DNA from: Actinobacteria bacterium UBA2286 | Lineage (GTDB): Bacteria; Actinomycetota; Coriobacteriia; Anaerosomatales; Anaerosomataceae | Direction: 5' to 3' | Length of the DNA stretch: 17,708 nucleotides | NCBI GenBank assembly: GCA_002345925.1 | Contig: DDWM01000075.1 | Location: 6,490-24,197, forward strand | Part shown: positions 7,381-14,735 of the stretch, piece after piece | Numbering within the stretch: position 1 is the first letter of the stretch | Layout: every line of letters begins with the position of its first letter | The notes under the pieces: generated by a model | Seen by the model: only the letters and a program-made list of their open reading frames with translations | Database searches by the model: none | What the model was told of the DNA's origin: nothing | Made by a program: the position numbers and the translations under genes

Positions 7381-8490
7381 ATGAAGCGAATCCGGTTTGT
7401 CACGTGCTCATTCGCGCTCTGTATGGCAATCGTGCTGCTTGGGGCTGGAACTGCCGTTGCCTACGACGAATCCACGTCGACGCTCCCGGCAATGACCGAA
7501 GAGAACTGCGGCCGGTGCCACAACCCGTTCGGCTTCGGGATCTTCCACGGCGCATCCGCCATCGGTGTGCACGGCGGCTACACCGCGACCAGCTACAAGT
7601 GCAAGGCGTGCCACTCGGTTCACGCGGCATCCGCAGGCGGACAGCAACTGCTCGCAGGCGTGACCGTCAAGGCCTCGTGTGAGACTTGCCACGACGGTAC
7701 GGGCGGCGGCGGTGTGTACGGCACGATCGCAGCGCGGGGTTTGACGGTGGCCTCAGATCACTCTGTTGAATCCACAAATGTCGTGCCTGGTGGAAACGCC
7801 TCGACGGGCGGCTCGGCGACAATGGTTCTCGGAGGACTTAACGGGACTCTCACATGCACTGACTGCCACACTCCTCATGCCAGCAGTATGGTGGCGGCCT
7901 TCCAGGGCGACCGTTATCGCATCGCGAACTCAACGACTCGTCTACCGCAGGTGAAATCTCGCCTGCTCAAGCAGCGTCCTGGCGGCGTTACCACTGCGGT
8001 TGCCGAGTATGGCTCTGACTGGTGCCTCGCATGTCATAAGGGTCGCTCCTCGGCGCTGAGCACGGTCCACAACCACCCGGCGGACTCAAAGGCGACTACT
8101 TCGGTACCTTTCGTGTACGACCGGGTAGCCAGACTGGATGTCGCCGGGTCGTGGACCGGGACAACGGTCGCCGGTCAGACGCTCGGCTTCAACAATCAGG
8201 GGTACTTGATGCCGTATCCGCGGACGCCACAGCAGGCCGGTCACGCGCCGATCTGCCAGCAGTGCCATGAAGACGCGCGCAGCCTAGGCAGCCTCTCCAC
8301 CACGGGTACCCAGGCCCTCGTCACGCCGTTCCTGGTCACAAGACCGGATGGTGTGGAGACGTCGAGCAACCCGCGGTTCCAGAACTTCCCGCATGAAACA
8401 ACGAACTATCGGATGCTCGTTGAAGCCGGTACAACGTCATACAACGACGACCTTTGCCTCAACTGCCATCCAACGTCGCAACTACCATAG
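7381..8490 (+). CDS. Secreted heptahaem c-type cytochrome
   Basis: Exported multihaem cytochrome c, 369 aa, presumably moving electrons at or outside the cell membrane. A signal peptide is clear: basic start MKRIR, hydrophobic core to about residue 22, and an AVA cleavage site near residue 27. Seven CxxCH haem sites are visible at Cys43, 74, 100, 159, 215, 292 and 359. Extra histidines (for example 56, 64, 81, 127, 230, 232 and 338) could serve as distal ligands. There is no C-terminal membrane helix or sorting signal. The last haem lies six residues from the end. The ATG at 7381 follows a GGGGGGAA ribosome site. The gene is opposite to all neighbours and breaks the usual hemW-hrcA adjacency; its stop lies 12 bp from the hemW stop. 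I do not recognise a specific family or redox partner. Confidence 0.9.
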   Translation: MKRIRFVTCSFALCMAIVLLGAGTAVAYDESTSTLPAMTEENCGRCHNPFGFGIFHGASAIGVHGGYTATSYKCKACHSVHAASAGGQQLLAGVTVKASCETCHDGTGGGGVYGTIAARGLTVASDHSVESTNVVPGGNASTGGSATMVLGGLNGTLTCTDCHTPHASSMVAAFQGDRYRIANSTTRLPQVKSRLLKQRPGGVTTAVAEYGSDWCLACHKGRSSALSTVHNHPADSKATTSVPFVYDRVARLDVAGSWTGTTVAGQTLGFNNQGYLMPYPRTPQQAGHAPICQQCHEDARSLGSLSTTGTQALVTPFLVTRPDGVETSSNPRFQNFPHETTNYRMLVEAGTTSYNDDLCLNCHPTSQLP

Positions 8491-8502
8491 GTCGGCTGCC
8501 GG

Positions 8503-9684
8503 CTACTCCCCTGCCCACACTTCGCCAAAGACCTCATTGCCGAGGAGCCAACCGCCCTCGGTAAGTCGCCAATGGCTGCCCGCGCGTTCGACGAGGCCAG
8601 TGCCCTCAAGGCGCCCGAGCACGCCAGAGACCCCGGCGCGCTCAACCAGAGCATCCGGCACACCGCGCGTAAGGCGTAGGCCAAGCATGACGTCCTCTCG
8701 CATGGTCTCGTCGGCTGTGAGCGTCTCGACATCCACTCTCGGCACAAGTTGTAGGCCGCTCTGGAGTTCGCACGCGATGGCGTAGCGCACCCGAGCGGCT
8801 TCGGCGGGCACGATGAATCCAGCGGTGCGCGCAGTGTCTGCCGAGAGCATCCCGTGTGCACCGGGTCCGACGGCAAGGTACTCCTTGCCGGTCCAGTACG
8901 CTGTGTTGTGGCGTGACTCGGCACCGGGTTTGGCGTAGTTCGCTATCTCGTAGCGCTTGAAACCCTCAAGCGCCAACAGCTCGCCTGCCGCGATCATCAT
9001 GTCGGCCGCGATATCCGGGTCCGGCTCGGCAAATCGGCCTAGAAGGACTTCGGCGGCCAGAGGCGTTCCTGACTCAAGAGAGAGCGGGTACACCGAGACA
9101 TGCCCGGCGCCGGTGCCAATGGCGAGTTCCACGCTCGACAGCCAGGAGCCCATGCTCTGCCCGGGGATACCACACATGAGGTCGACCGAGAGGTCGAGGT
9201 TCCAATCGCGCACCGAGCGCGCAGCGGCAAGCGCACGGGTCGCGTCATGCGCACGGCCGAGCAGATGCAGCACGTCGTCATGGAAGCTCTGCACGCCGAG
9301 ACTGACGCGTGTGACGCCCGCCTCGGCCAAGAGCGCGACAAGCGAGTCATCGAGCGAATCGGGATTGGCCTCCACGGTGACTTCGGCGCCCGGCGCGAAG
9401 CCGACGTGCGTGCCGATGGCGTCCACAAGGCCGGCAAGCGCAGGCCCGAGCATCGAGGGGGTGCCGCCACCAACATAGAGGGTCTGAAGCGGTCGGAGAG
9501 CGAGTCCCCTCTCGGCCCAGGCTAGAGTCTGCTCCACGAGCGCACCTGTGAGCGCGTCGATCGTGAGCGGCAGGTCGGCCTCGGATACCGAGAAGAAATC
9601 GCAGTACGCGCACTTTGTGCGGCACAGAGGGACGTGCACGTAGAGGTGCTCGGGCAGCGCGGGGATGTCGCCGGGGCTACTCAT
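8503..9684 (-). CDS. hemW: Radical-SAM haem chaperone HemW (coproporphyrinogen oxidase-like)
   Basis: Radical-SAM protein of the HemN-like family. Proteins adjacent to lepA with this architecture are HemW, which bind haem and deliver it to target proteins, rather than true oxygen-independent coproporphyrinogen III dehydrogenases. The cluster motif C-x3-C-x2-C is at 21/25/28 in CRTKCAYCDF. GGGTPS is at 72-77, the VEANPDS strand follows, and a C-terminal HemN_C-type winged domain ends the protein. The length of 393 aa is normal. The ATG overlaps the lepA stop by 8 bp, with AAGG 4 nt ahead, so it is coupled to lepA. A haem-handling gene next to a cytochrome gene is suggestive, but the lepA-hemW pairing is conserved without any cytochrome. 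Confidence 0.92.
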   Translation of the reverse strand: MSSPGDIPALPEHLYVHVPLCRTKCAYCDFFSVSEADLPLTIDALTGALVEQTLAWAERGLALRPLQTLYVGGGTPSMLGPALAGLVDAIGTHVGFAPGAEVTVEANPDSLDDSLVALLAEAGVTRVSLGVQSFHDDVLHLLGRAHDATRALAAARSVRDWNLDLSVDLMCGIPGQSMGSWLSSVELAIGTGAGHVSVYPLSLESGTPLAAEVLLGRFAEPDPDIAADMMIAAGELLALEGFKRYEIANYAKPGAESRHNTAYWTGKEYLAVGPGAHGMLSADTARTAGFIVPAEAARVRYAIACELQSGLQLVPRVDVETLTADETMREDVMLGLRLTRGVPDALVERAGVSGVLGRLEGTGLVERAGSHWRLTEGGWLLGNEVFGEVWAGE

Positions 9685-11482
9685 CGACCTTCAGGATAGC
9701 CATGAAGGCCTCCTGAGGAACTTCGATGTTGCCCACGTTCTTCATGCGCTTCTTGCCCTTCTTCTGCTTCTCCAGAAGCTTGCGCTTGCGGCTGATGTCG
9801 CCGCCGTAGCACTTGGCGAGAACGTCCTTACGCTTGGCCTTGACGGTCTCGCGGGCGATGATGCGTCCGCCGATAGCCGCCTGGATCGGTACCTCGAACA
9901 TCTGCCGAGGGATGATCTCGCGGAGCTTCTCGGTGAGGATCTTGCCTCGGGCATACGCTTTGTCTTTGTGCACGATGAAGCTGAGTGCATCCACGATCTT
10001 GGTGGCAAGCAGCACGTCGAGCTTCACAAGAGCGCTCTCGCGATAGCCGATGTATTCGTAGTCCAGGCTCGCGTAGCCCTTGGTGCGGCTCTTGAGCTGG
10101 TCGAAGTAGTCCATGATGAGCTCGGAAAGCGGCATCTCGTAGTGCATCTCGACTGTCGTCTTCGAGAGGTACTGCATGTCCTTGAAGCTCGCGCGGTGTC
10201 CCTCGGCAAGCTCCATGACAGCGCCGACGTACTCCGGCGGCACGAGGACCGTCACCTTGAGGTACGGCTCCTCCATGCGGTCGATGGTCCCGGGATCAGG
10301 CATATCCTGCGGCGAGTGGATGTACTCGCTGGTTCCGTTGGTCTTGAAGACGTGGTACTCCACCGAAGGCGCGGTCGCCAGCAGATCGAGGTCGAACTCG
10401 CGCTCCAGGCGCTCTTTCACGACCTCCATATGCAACAAGCCGAGGAACCCGACGCGGAATCCGAAGCCGAGCGCGTGGCTGCTCTCGGGATCGTAGATGA
10501 GCGCGGGATCGTTGAGCTGCAGCCTGTCGAGCGCGTCACGGAGCTCCGGGTACTGGTCGCCGTCAATCGGAAAGAGGCCTGTGTACACCATAGGCTTGAC
10601 TTCGCGATAGCCGGGAAGCGGATCCTCAGTGCCGTGCTTGGCGAGCGTGACGGTATCGCCGACCTTCACGATCGACGGATCCTTGAGGCCGGTGATCAGA
10701 TAGCCGACCTCACCCACGGTCAGCTCGTCGACAGGTACGTTAGCGGGACGCCGGACGCCCACTTCTTCTACGTCGGTGACGGTCTGCGTGGCCAGCATGC
10801 GCACCTTCATGCCCTTGCTGACCTTGCCGTCAACAACCCGGATGAGCGCGACGACGCCACGGTACGCGTCGAAGTACGAGTCGAAGATGAGTGCCTTGAG
10901 CGGCGCGTCGGGGTCGCCAACGGGATGTGGCACGTGTTTGACGACCGCCTCAAGGGCTTCGCGTACGCCGAGCCCGGTCTTGCCGCTGGTGAGAACCGCC
11001 TCATCAGCAGGAATCGCGAGACCTTCTTCGATCTCATGCCGCACGCGCTCCGGGTCAGCGGCGGGAAGGTCGATCTTGTTGATCAGCGGGACGATCTCCA
11101 AATGTGCGTTCATCGCAAGCTGCGCGTTGGCAACCGTCTGAGCCTCAACGCCCTGCGTGGCATCGACTACAAGCAGTACGCCCTCGCACGCCGCAAGTGA
11201 GCGCGAGACCTCGTAAGTGAAGTCGACGTGTCCGGGAGTGTCGATGAGATTGAGCTGGTAGGTGACGCCATCGGCCGCCTCGAAATAAACACGCACCGCC
11301 TGCGCCTTGATGGTGATGCCTCGCTCCCGCTCGATGTCCATCGAGTCCAGCAGCTGCTCCTGCATATCCCGCTCGGCGACGGTATGGGTCAGCTGCAGCA
11401 CGCGATCGGCCAGGGTCGATTTGCCGTGGTCGATGTGCGCGATGATGGAAAAATTTCGTATCAGTTCATTGGGGTATGCCAT
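9677..11482 (-). CDS. lepA: Translation elongation factor 4 (LepA/EF-4)
   Basis: Ribosome-associated GTPase that back-translocates stalled ribosomes and affects initiation. The G motifs are intact: AHIDHGKS (15-22), RGITI around 54-58, DTPGHVDF (81-88) and NKIDLP (135-140). The LepA-specific C-terminal domain is present, with GGDISRKRKLLEKQKKGKKR near the end. The length of 601 aa is typical. The ATG at 11482 has GGGAGGGAAG just ahead. An ATG five codons earlier would absorb this ribosome site into the coding region and is rejected. It is the first gene of the minus-strand lepA-hemW pair and the last one clearly belonging to the GC-rich left part. Confidence 0.97.
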   Translation of the reverse strand: MAYPNELIRNFSIIAHIDHGKSTLADRVLQLTHTVAERDMQEQLLDSMDIERERGITIKAQAVRVYFEAADGVTYQLNLIDTPGHVDFTYEVSRSLAACEGVLLVVDATQGVEAQTVANAQLAMNAHLEIVPLINKIDLPAADPERVRHEIEEGLAIPADEAVLTSGKTGLGVREALEAVVKHVPHPVGDPDAPLKALIFDSYFDAYRGVVALIRVVDGKVSKGMKVRMLATQTVTDVEEVGVRRPANVPVDELTVGEVGYLITGLKDPSIVKVGDTVTLAKHGTEDPLPGYREVKPMVYTGLFPIDGDQYPELRDALDRLQLNDPALIYDPESSHALGFGFRVGFLGLLHMEVVKERLEREFDLDLLATAPSVEYHVFKTNGTSEYIHSPQDMPDPGTIDRMEEPYLKVTVLVPPEYVGAVMELAEGHRASFKDMQYLSKTTVEMHYEMPLSELIMDYFDQLKSRTKGYASLDYEYIGYRESALVKLDVLLATKIVDALSFIVHKDKAYARGKILTEKLREIIPRQMFEVPIQAAIGGRIIARETVKAKRKDVLAKCYGGDISRKRKLLEKQKKGKKRMKNVGNIEVPQEAFMAILKVDE

Positions 11483-11509
11483 GTGCTTCCCTCCCATATT
11501 TCGGGTTTC

Positions 11510-11538
11510 ATCATACTGTATCTTGGTTCGGAATGCAA
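11510..11538 (-). promoter_or_regulatory. Probable lepA promoter
   Basis: On the minus strand TTGCAT (+ positions 11533-11538) and TATGAT (11510-11515) are separated by exactly 17 nt, close to the sigma-70/A consensus. The -10 ends 27 nt before the lepA ATG, leaving room for a short leader with the GGGAGG ribosome site. The -35 box lies in the first copy of the 31-bp tandem repeat. Confidence 0.5.
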
Positions 11539-11583
11539 GAATGAACCTCTTGCTTGATTCGGAATGTAAGAATGAGCCTCTTG
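11522..11583. repeat. Two adjacent copies of a 31-bp sequence
   Basis: Copy 1 at 11522-11552 and copy 2 at 11553-11583 abut exactly and match at 28 of 31 positions, differing at unit positions 5, 15 and 24. The unit begins CTTG(G/A)TTCGGAATG and ends CCTCTTG. It lies between lepA and the terminator of the next gene, in the zone where the window changes character. Confidence 0.85.
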
Positions 11584-11610
11584 TAAAGCTGCGGCGGATT
11601 CTCCCGCGCG

Positions 11611-11638
11611 AAAACGGCGGCGCAAAAATGCGCCGCCG
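11611..11638 (-). terminator. Rho-independent terminator of the NlpC/P60 gene
   Basis: A 10-bp perfect stem (CGGCGGCGCA at 11615-11624, its complement at 11629-11638) closes a 4-nt loop. Read on the minus strand, four T residues (11614-11611) follow directly. It stands 18 bp beyond the NlpC/P60 stop codon. The T tract is short, but the stem is very stable. Confidence 0.8.
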
Positions 11639-11655
11639 TGCTTGTATGCTGTCTG

Positions 11656-13320
11656 CTATTCGATCGGACGTCTTGCAACGACGAAGTTTCTGCGCCAGTA
11701 ACTGCTCTTTGCGCTTCTACGCACGACCTTGCCGTTTGCGGAGGAGGCATCGATCATCTCTCCGCTGCCGATATAGATGCCGACGTGGCCGATGGTGCTG
11801 CTCTCGTCTGACTTGAAGAAGAGCAGATCGCCGCGCTTGACGTTATCCAGATCGGATACCTTCGTCCAGCTCGTAGTTTTGCTCAAGCCAGCCGCATTGA
11901 GGCGGCGCGTATACACGTTCGCCAGACGCAGGCAGTAGACCACGAGGCCGGAGCAATCGAAAGAATCCGGTCCGCTCTTGCCGAGGATGTAGGTGTCTCC
12001 GAGCTGCTTTTTCGCGGTGGCGATGAGTTTGTCGATGCGCCCTTCCGCGGAAGAAGCTCTGGCAAGCGCCGCCTGCTTCTTTTTCTCCGCGATGATCTCC
12101 TGCTCTTTCGTGTAGGAAACACGCGCATCCGGCGAGTTGATCGCCTCCAGCGTTTTTTCTCCCGCCTTGCCGTCCTTGGTCAGGCGGTTGCGATTTTGAA
12201 ACTTGGTCACCGCTTCCACGGTATTCGTACCGTAATAACCCGTTACTAGGCTGCTCTCGAGATATCCGAGCTCGACTAGCTGCTCTTGGAACGATTCGAT
12301 GTCGTCTCCCTCCGCGCCTTCCGTCATAACATAGGGTTTTGCTTCCTCGGCATTGATCTTAGACATGGTCTCAGTGCCGCAGATGCCATCCTGCTGCAGC
12401 TCGTGCTGCCGCTGGAAGAGCTTGACGGCTGCCTTGGTAGCGTTGCCGAAATAGCTGGTCGGTTCGTCGATGGCGAGATAGCCGAGCTCCATCAGCCGCT
12501 TTTGCAGCCCCATGACGTCCTCGCCCTCCGCGCCTTTCTCAATACGGACCTCCGGCGTGGGGCTTGGCGTGGGTTCCGGCGTTGCGCTTAGCGCAATGGT
12601 CGGTACCGGGGTGATCAGCGCAAGTTCGGCCGAGAGCGCCTCTGCGCGCTTGTGCCGCGCGCCAGAAACGGCGGCGATCACGATCACACTGAGCAGCACA
12701 AATCCGCCCGCGCTCACAAGGAAGATGCGAACAGGTTTGTCCAGCTTGCCGATCGATTGAAACACGCGCTTAACCCAGGCGGAGATGGTCTTGCTCAACA
12801 GGTAGACCGAGCGCAAAAACCGTTTGAGCCAGACGAGGATACGCTGCTTGAGGGTCTTTTTCTTGGGCGGTTTCTTACCGTTTGGCGTGCCTTTGCCATT
12901 GGAGCCGTTTCCGTTGCCGGGGCCTTTTCCGTTGCCGTTGCTTTTTCCGCCGACGCCGTTTCCGCCTGCTGCGCTGTAGTTGGTGCGGTAATTCTGTGCG
13001 CCGCCCGTGCCGATGATGCGCGTGTTGTATGCCTGCGTCTGCTTGCGCGGCTGCGCATGCTCGCCCGCAGCAAACGAAACAGCGCCGTCGTTGCGCCGTT
13101 GCATGCTGCTGCTATTATCGTAAGCGTAATTTGCGGGGTGAACCGAGGCCGCATTGCCATGCGCCCGTGAACCATCGCCTGAGTGGGGCGAATACGGGCC
13201 TGCGCCATAAGCGCCCGTCTCCGTCGTCCTCGTTGCGCTATAAACAGACCCGTTGCCGAAATGGCCCGAATCCGACGCCCTCTTTGTGTTTGGGAACGTT
13301 TCATAGTCGTTTGCGTTCAT
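11656..13320 (-). CDS. Membrane-anchored NlpC/P60 cell-wall hydrolase with two peptidoglycan-binding repeats
   Basis: Probable extracytoplasmic peptidoglycan endopeptidase, 554 aa. Residues 1 to about 150 are low-complexity and rich in Gly, Asn, Ser and Ala. A Lys/Arg-rich stretch (150-190) precedes one membrane helix at about 197-219. A Thr/Pro spacer (236-258) follows. Two PG_binding_1 repeats lie at about 263-324 and 335-396, each with a LGYL core. A charged helix precedes the NlpC/P60 domain (about 428-550), with Cys456 in FDCSG and His512 in GHVGIYIG. At the third catalytic position, usually His, Asp524 is found (MIDASS). ATG at 13320 follows AGGAG. The N-terminal region lies on the cytoplasmic side if the helix is a type II anchor. 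It is monocistronic, with its own promoter and terminator. The call is firm for domains; the exact bond cleaved is unknown. Confidence 0.92.
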   Translation of the reverse strand: MNANDYETFPNTKRASDSGHFGNGSVYSATRTTETGAYGAGPYSPHSGDGSRAHGNAASVHPANYAYDNSSSMQRRNDGAVSFAAGEHAQPRKQTQAYNTRIIGTGGAQNYRTNYSAAGGNGVGGKSNGNGKGPGNGNGSNGKGTPNGKKPPKKKTLKQRILVWLKRFLRSVYLLSKTISAWVKRVFQSIGKLDKPVRIFLVSAGGFVLLSVIVIAAVSGARHKRAEALSAELALITPVPTIALSATPEPTPSPTPEVRIEKGAEGEDVMGLQKRLMELGYLAIDEPTSYFGNATKAAVKLFQRQHELQQDGICGTETMSKINAEEAKPYVMTEGAEGDDIESFQEQLVELGYLESSLVTGYYGTNTVEAVTKFQNRNRLTKDGKAGEKTLEAINSPDARVSYTKEQEIIAEKKKQAALARASSAEGRIDKLIATAKKQLGDTYILGKSGPDSFDCSGLVVYCLRLANVYTRRLNAAGLSKTTSWTKVSDLDNVKRGDLLFFKSDESSTIGHVGIYIGSGEMIDASSANGKVVRRSAKSSYWRRNFVVARRPIE

Positions 13321-13339
13321 AGAGTTCTCCTAAGATGAA

Positions 13340-13368
13340 ATTCTATGGAAAGCGCAGTCAATTTGCAA
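13340..13368 (-). promoter_or_regulatory. Probable promoter of the NlpC/P60 gene
   Basis: On the minus strand TTGCAA (+ 13363-13368) and TAGAAT (+ 13340-13345, five of six consensus bases) are separated by exactly 17 nt. The predicted transcript start is about 13 nt before the gene's ATG, so the leader would be very short and begin at the AGGAG ribosome site. Confidence 0.55.
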
Positions 13369-13496
13369 TAGCAAACTAAATATTGTAATACATTGTTCAA
13401 GATTCAGCTGATGCATACAACATATGGTGTTATTCCTCCGCAAAACTACATACGTCACGCTTGAATTATGTACTGAAAAAGGCTTTCTTCATAAAA

Positions 13497-13527
13497 GGCA
13501 CGCGGCGGAAAAACCGCAACGCGTGCC
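13497..13527 (-). terminator. Terminator hairpin behind the ECF S-component gene
   Basis: GGCACGCG (13497-13504) pairs with CGCGTGCC (13520-13527). Inside it GCGG pairs with CCGC, with a two-base bulge. On the minus strand the stem is followed by TTTT. It lies about 57 bp after the stop of the S-component gene. A second, imperfect inverted repeat (AAGCGT/ACGCTT at about 13552-13577) sits between them. Confidence 0.75.
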
Positions 13528-13584
13528 ATAGCTATATATAGTGTCCAAATCAAGCGTCGTTTATTCGACAACGCTTCAAAGAAG

Positions 13585-14385
13585 TTACTTCCCCTTTGCC
13601 ACAATCGCTGCCTGCATGACTTCCTTCGGGGTCATGTCTGCGTTTTCGACCTGCACAAACGGCTTGCCCGCAGGCAGGAAACACGCGCGCTGCGAGGCGG
13701 TGAGCCGCTCAAACGCGCTTTTGTCGTCTATGGCAACAATGCGCGCCATGATGCCTTGCACGGAGAGCATGTCCCCGGCTTTCATAATCAGTTCTTCCTG
13801 CGCCCGATCCGCGAGCAATACCACATCCGGCCCGTTCTTTGGCTCACGGAGCGTTTCCGCGCAGGCAGGCGATGCTGCGTTTTCACGCGCGAAAAGATTG
13901 GTTTTCAGCAACATCACGCCGAGGATGGTCGCAACCACCGCGCCTGTCATGCCCTGCACCGTGTTGAGCGCAACGTTTACGATTGCGCCGGCAAACGTAT
14001 ATAGAACGGTTTCATAGAGGAAGTATCCAAGCGGCACAATGAGCGCGGCCAGAAAGAGCGCGGCGTAGCGAATCTTTTTCTCGGTTTTCGCAAACAAAAG
14101 TCCGGCAACGAGCGCAACCGCGCCTTTGATCAAAAACGTAGCAGGCGCATAGACGCCCCAGCCAAGCAAAACATCCGAAAGCGCAGAAGCAGCGCCCGCG
14201 CAAAGCGCGCCCCAGCCGCCGCCAAGCAGCATGCCCGCCAGCAGCACGCCGACGTCGCCGAGGTTGATATAGCCAAAGCCGCTCGGCATTGGGATTGAGA
14301 CCAGCGTCGTGAGCAGCACGATGCTTGCAGCAAGTACGCCCGCGGTTGTCAGGCGGCGGACAGATTTCGCTTGGTTCTGATGCAT
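13585..14385 (-). CDS. ECF transporter S component with C-terminal transketolase-C-like extension
   Basis: Residues 1 to about 165 form a hydrophobic S component (substrate-binding subunit) of an energy-coupling-factor vitamin transporter. The stretches GYINLGDVGVLLAGMLLG (38-55) and YAPATFLIKG (79-88) are typical of the PF07155-type S family. The vitamin cannot be told from sequence. Residues 186-266 do not belong to that fold and resemble the first half of a transketolase C-terminal domain (DVVLLADRAQEE, then ARIVAIDDKSAFERL and CFLPAG) plus its last helix (MTPKEVMQAA). The ATG at 14385 has GGAGG 9 nt ahead. A longer frame to 14535 lacks membrane-protein character. No EcfA/EcfT genes are nearby, so it would use a shared energising module. 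Confidence 0.8.
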   Translation of the reverse strand: MHQNQAKSVRRLTTAGVLAASIVLLTTLVSIPMPSGFGYINLGDVGVLLAGMLLGGGWGALCAGAASALSDVLLGWGVYAPATFLIKGAVALVAGLLFAKTEKKIRYAALFLAALIVPLGYFLYETVLYTFAGAIVNVALNTVQGMTGAVVATILGVMLLKTNLFARENAASPACAETLREPKNGPDVVLLADRAQEELIMKAGDMLSVQGIMARIVAIDDKSAFERLTASQRACFLPAGKPFVQVENADMTPKEVMQAAIVAKGK

Positions 14386-14409
14386 TGTGGTATACCTCCG
14401 TGTTTTAGC

Positions 14410-14464
14410 TCCGGCAAGCAGTTGTCGGCTGTTCGCTCTTGCAGCGCCGGAATAAAAAGCCAAC
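14410..14464 (-). promoter_or_regulatory. Candidate structured 5' leader of the S-component gene
   Basis: Reading the minus strand from the promoter to the ATG, four complementary blocks occur in the order a-b-a'-b': GTTGGC (14464-14459), TCCGGC (14451-14446), GCCGAC (14429-14424) and GCCGGA (14415-14410). A pairs with a' (one G-U) and b with b', so the two helices form a pseudoknot or exclude each other. A small GCTG/CAGC hairpin lies between. The last block stands 10 nt before the GGAGG ribosome site. It matches no riboswitch consensus I know; the regulatory role is inference. Confidence 0.3.
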
Positions 14465-14524
14465 CCCTTTGTTGTCTTATTTCTAGAAACGTCATCAAAG
14501 CGAGGGCTTTTCAAGCTTTTCTCT

Positions 14525-14552
14525 ATTATAAGCATTGTGCGGCAAAATGCAA
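14525..14552 (-). promoter_or_regulatory. Probable promoter of the S-component gene
   Basis: On the minus strand TTGCAT (+ 14547-14552) and a perfect TATAAT (+ 14525-14530) are separated by 16 nt. This would give a leader of about 130 nt. The promoter is the gene-proximal unit of the tandem repeat array described separately. Confidence 0.5.
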
Positions 14553-14735
14553 CTTCATTCGCGCTGGTGTTTTATCCAATATTAGCATTGTGCGGTAAAA
14601 TACATCTTCATCGCGCTGGTGTTTTATCCAATATTAGCATTGTGCGGCAAAATGCAACTTTATTTGCGCTGGTGTTTTATCCAATTATAAGCATTGACGA
14701 CAAAAACAACTTTATTTACGCTGACGTTTTGTTAA
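14525..14735. repeat. Four-copy tandem array of 52-54-bp units
   Basis: Direct repeats at 14525-14578, 14579-14630, 14631-14683 and 14684-14735 abut without spacers. The first three are nearly identical and share the cores GCATTGTGCGG and GCTGGTGTTTTATCCA. The fourth is more diverged. On the minus strand each unit brings a TATAAT- or TAATAT-like box. Units 1 and 3 also carry TTGCAT at 15-16 nt. Unit lengths are not multiples of three, so the open frame crossing the array is not coding. Together with the leader it fills the 430-bp gap between the S-component and EamA genes; I see nothing definite in 14736-14815. Confidence 0.88.

Noticed and set aside
9665..11200. Plus-strand open frame of 511 codons antisense to lepA
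   Set aside because: It mirrors the lepA codons, has no ribosome site or recognisable domain, and lepA is unmistakable on the other strand.
13397..13423. Tiny minus-strand frame (ATG to TGA, 8 codons) behind a GGAGGA ribosome-like site upstream of the NlpC/P60 gene
   Set aside because: It lies upstream of the best promoter for that gene, so it would not be in the same transcript; too short to support as a leader peptide.
14525..14735. Could the tandem array be a CRISPR?
   Set aside because: Units abut directly with no unique spacers, and no cas gene is nearby.
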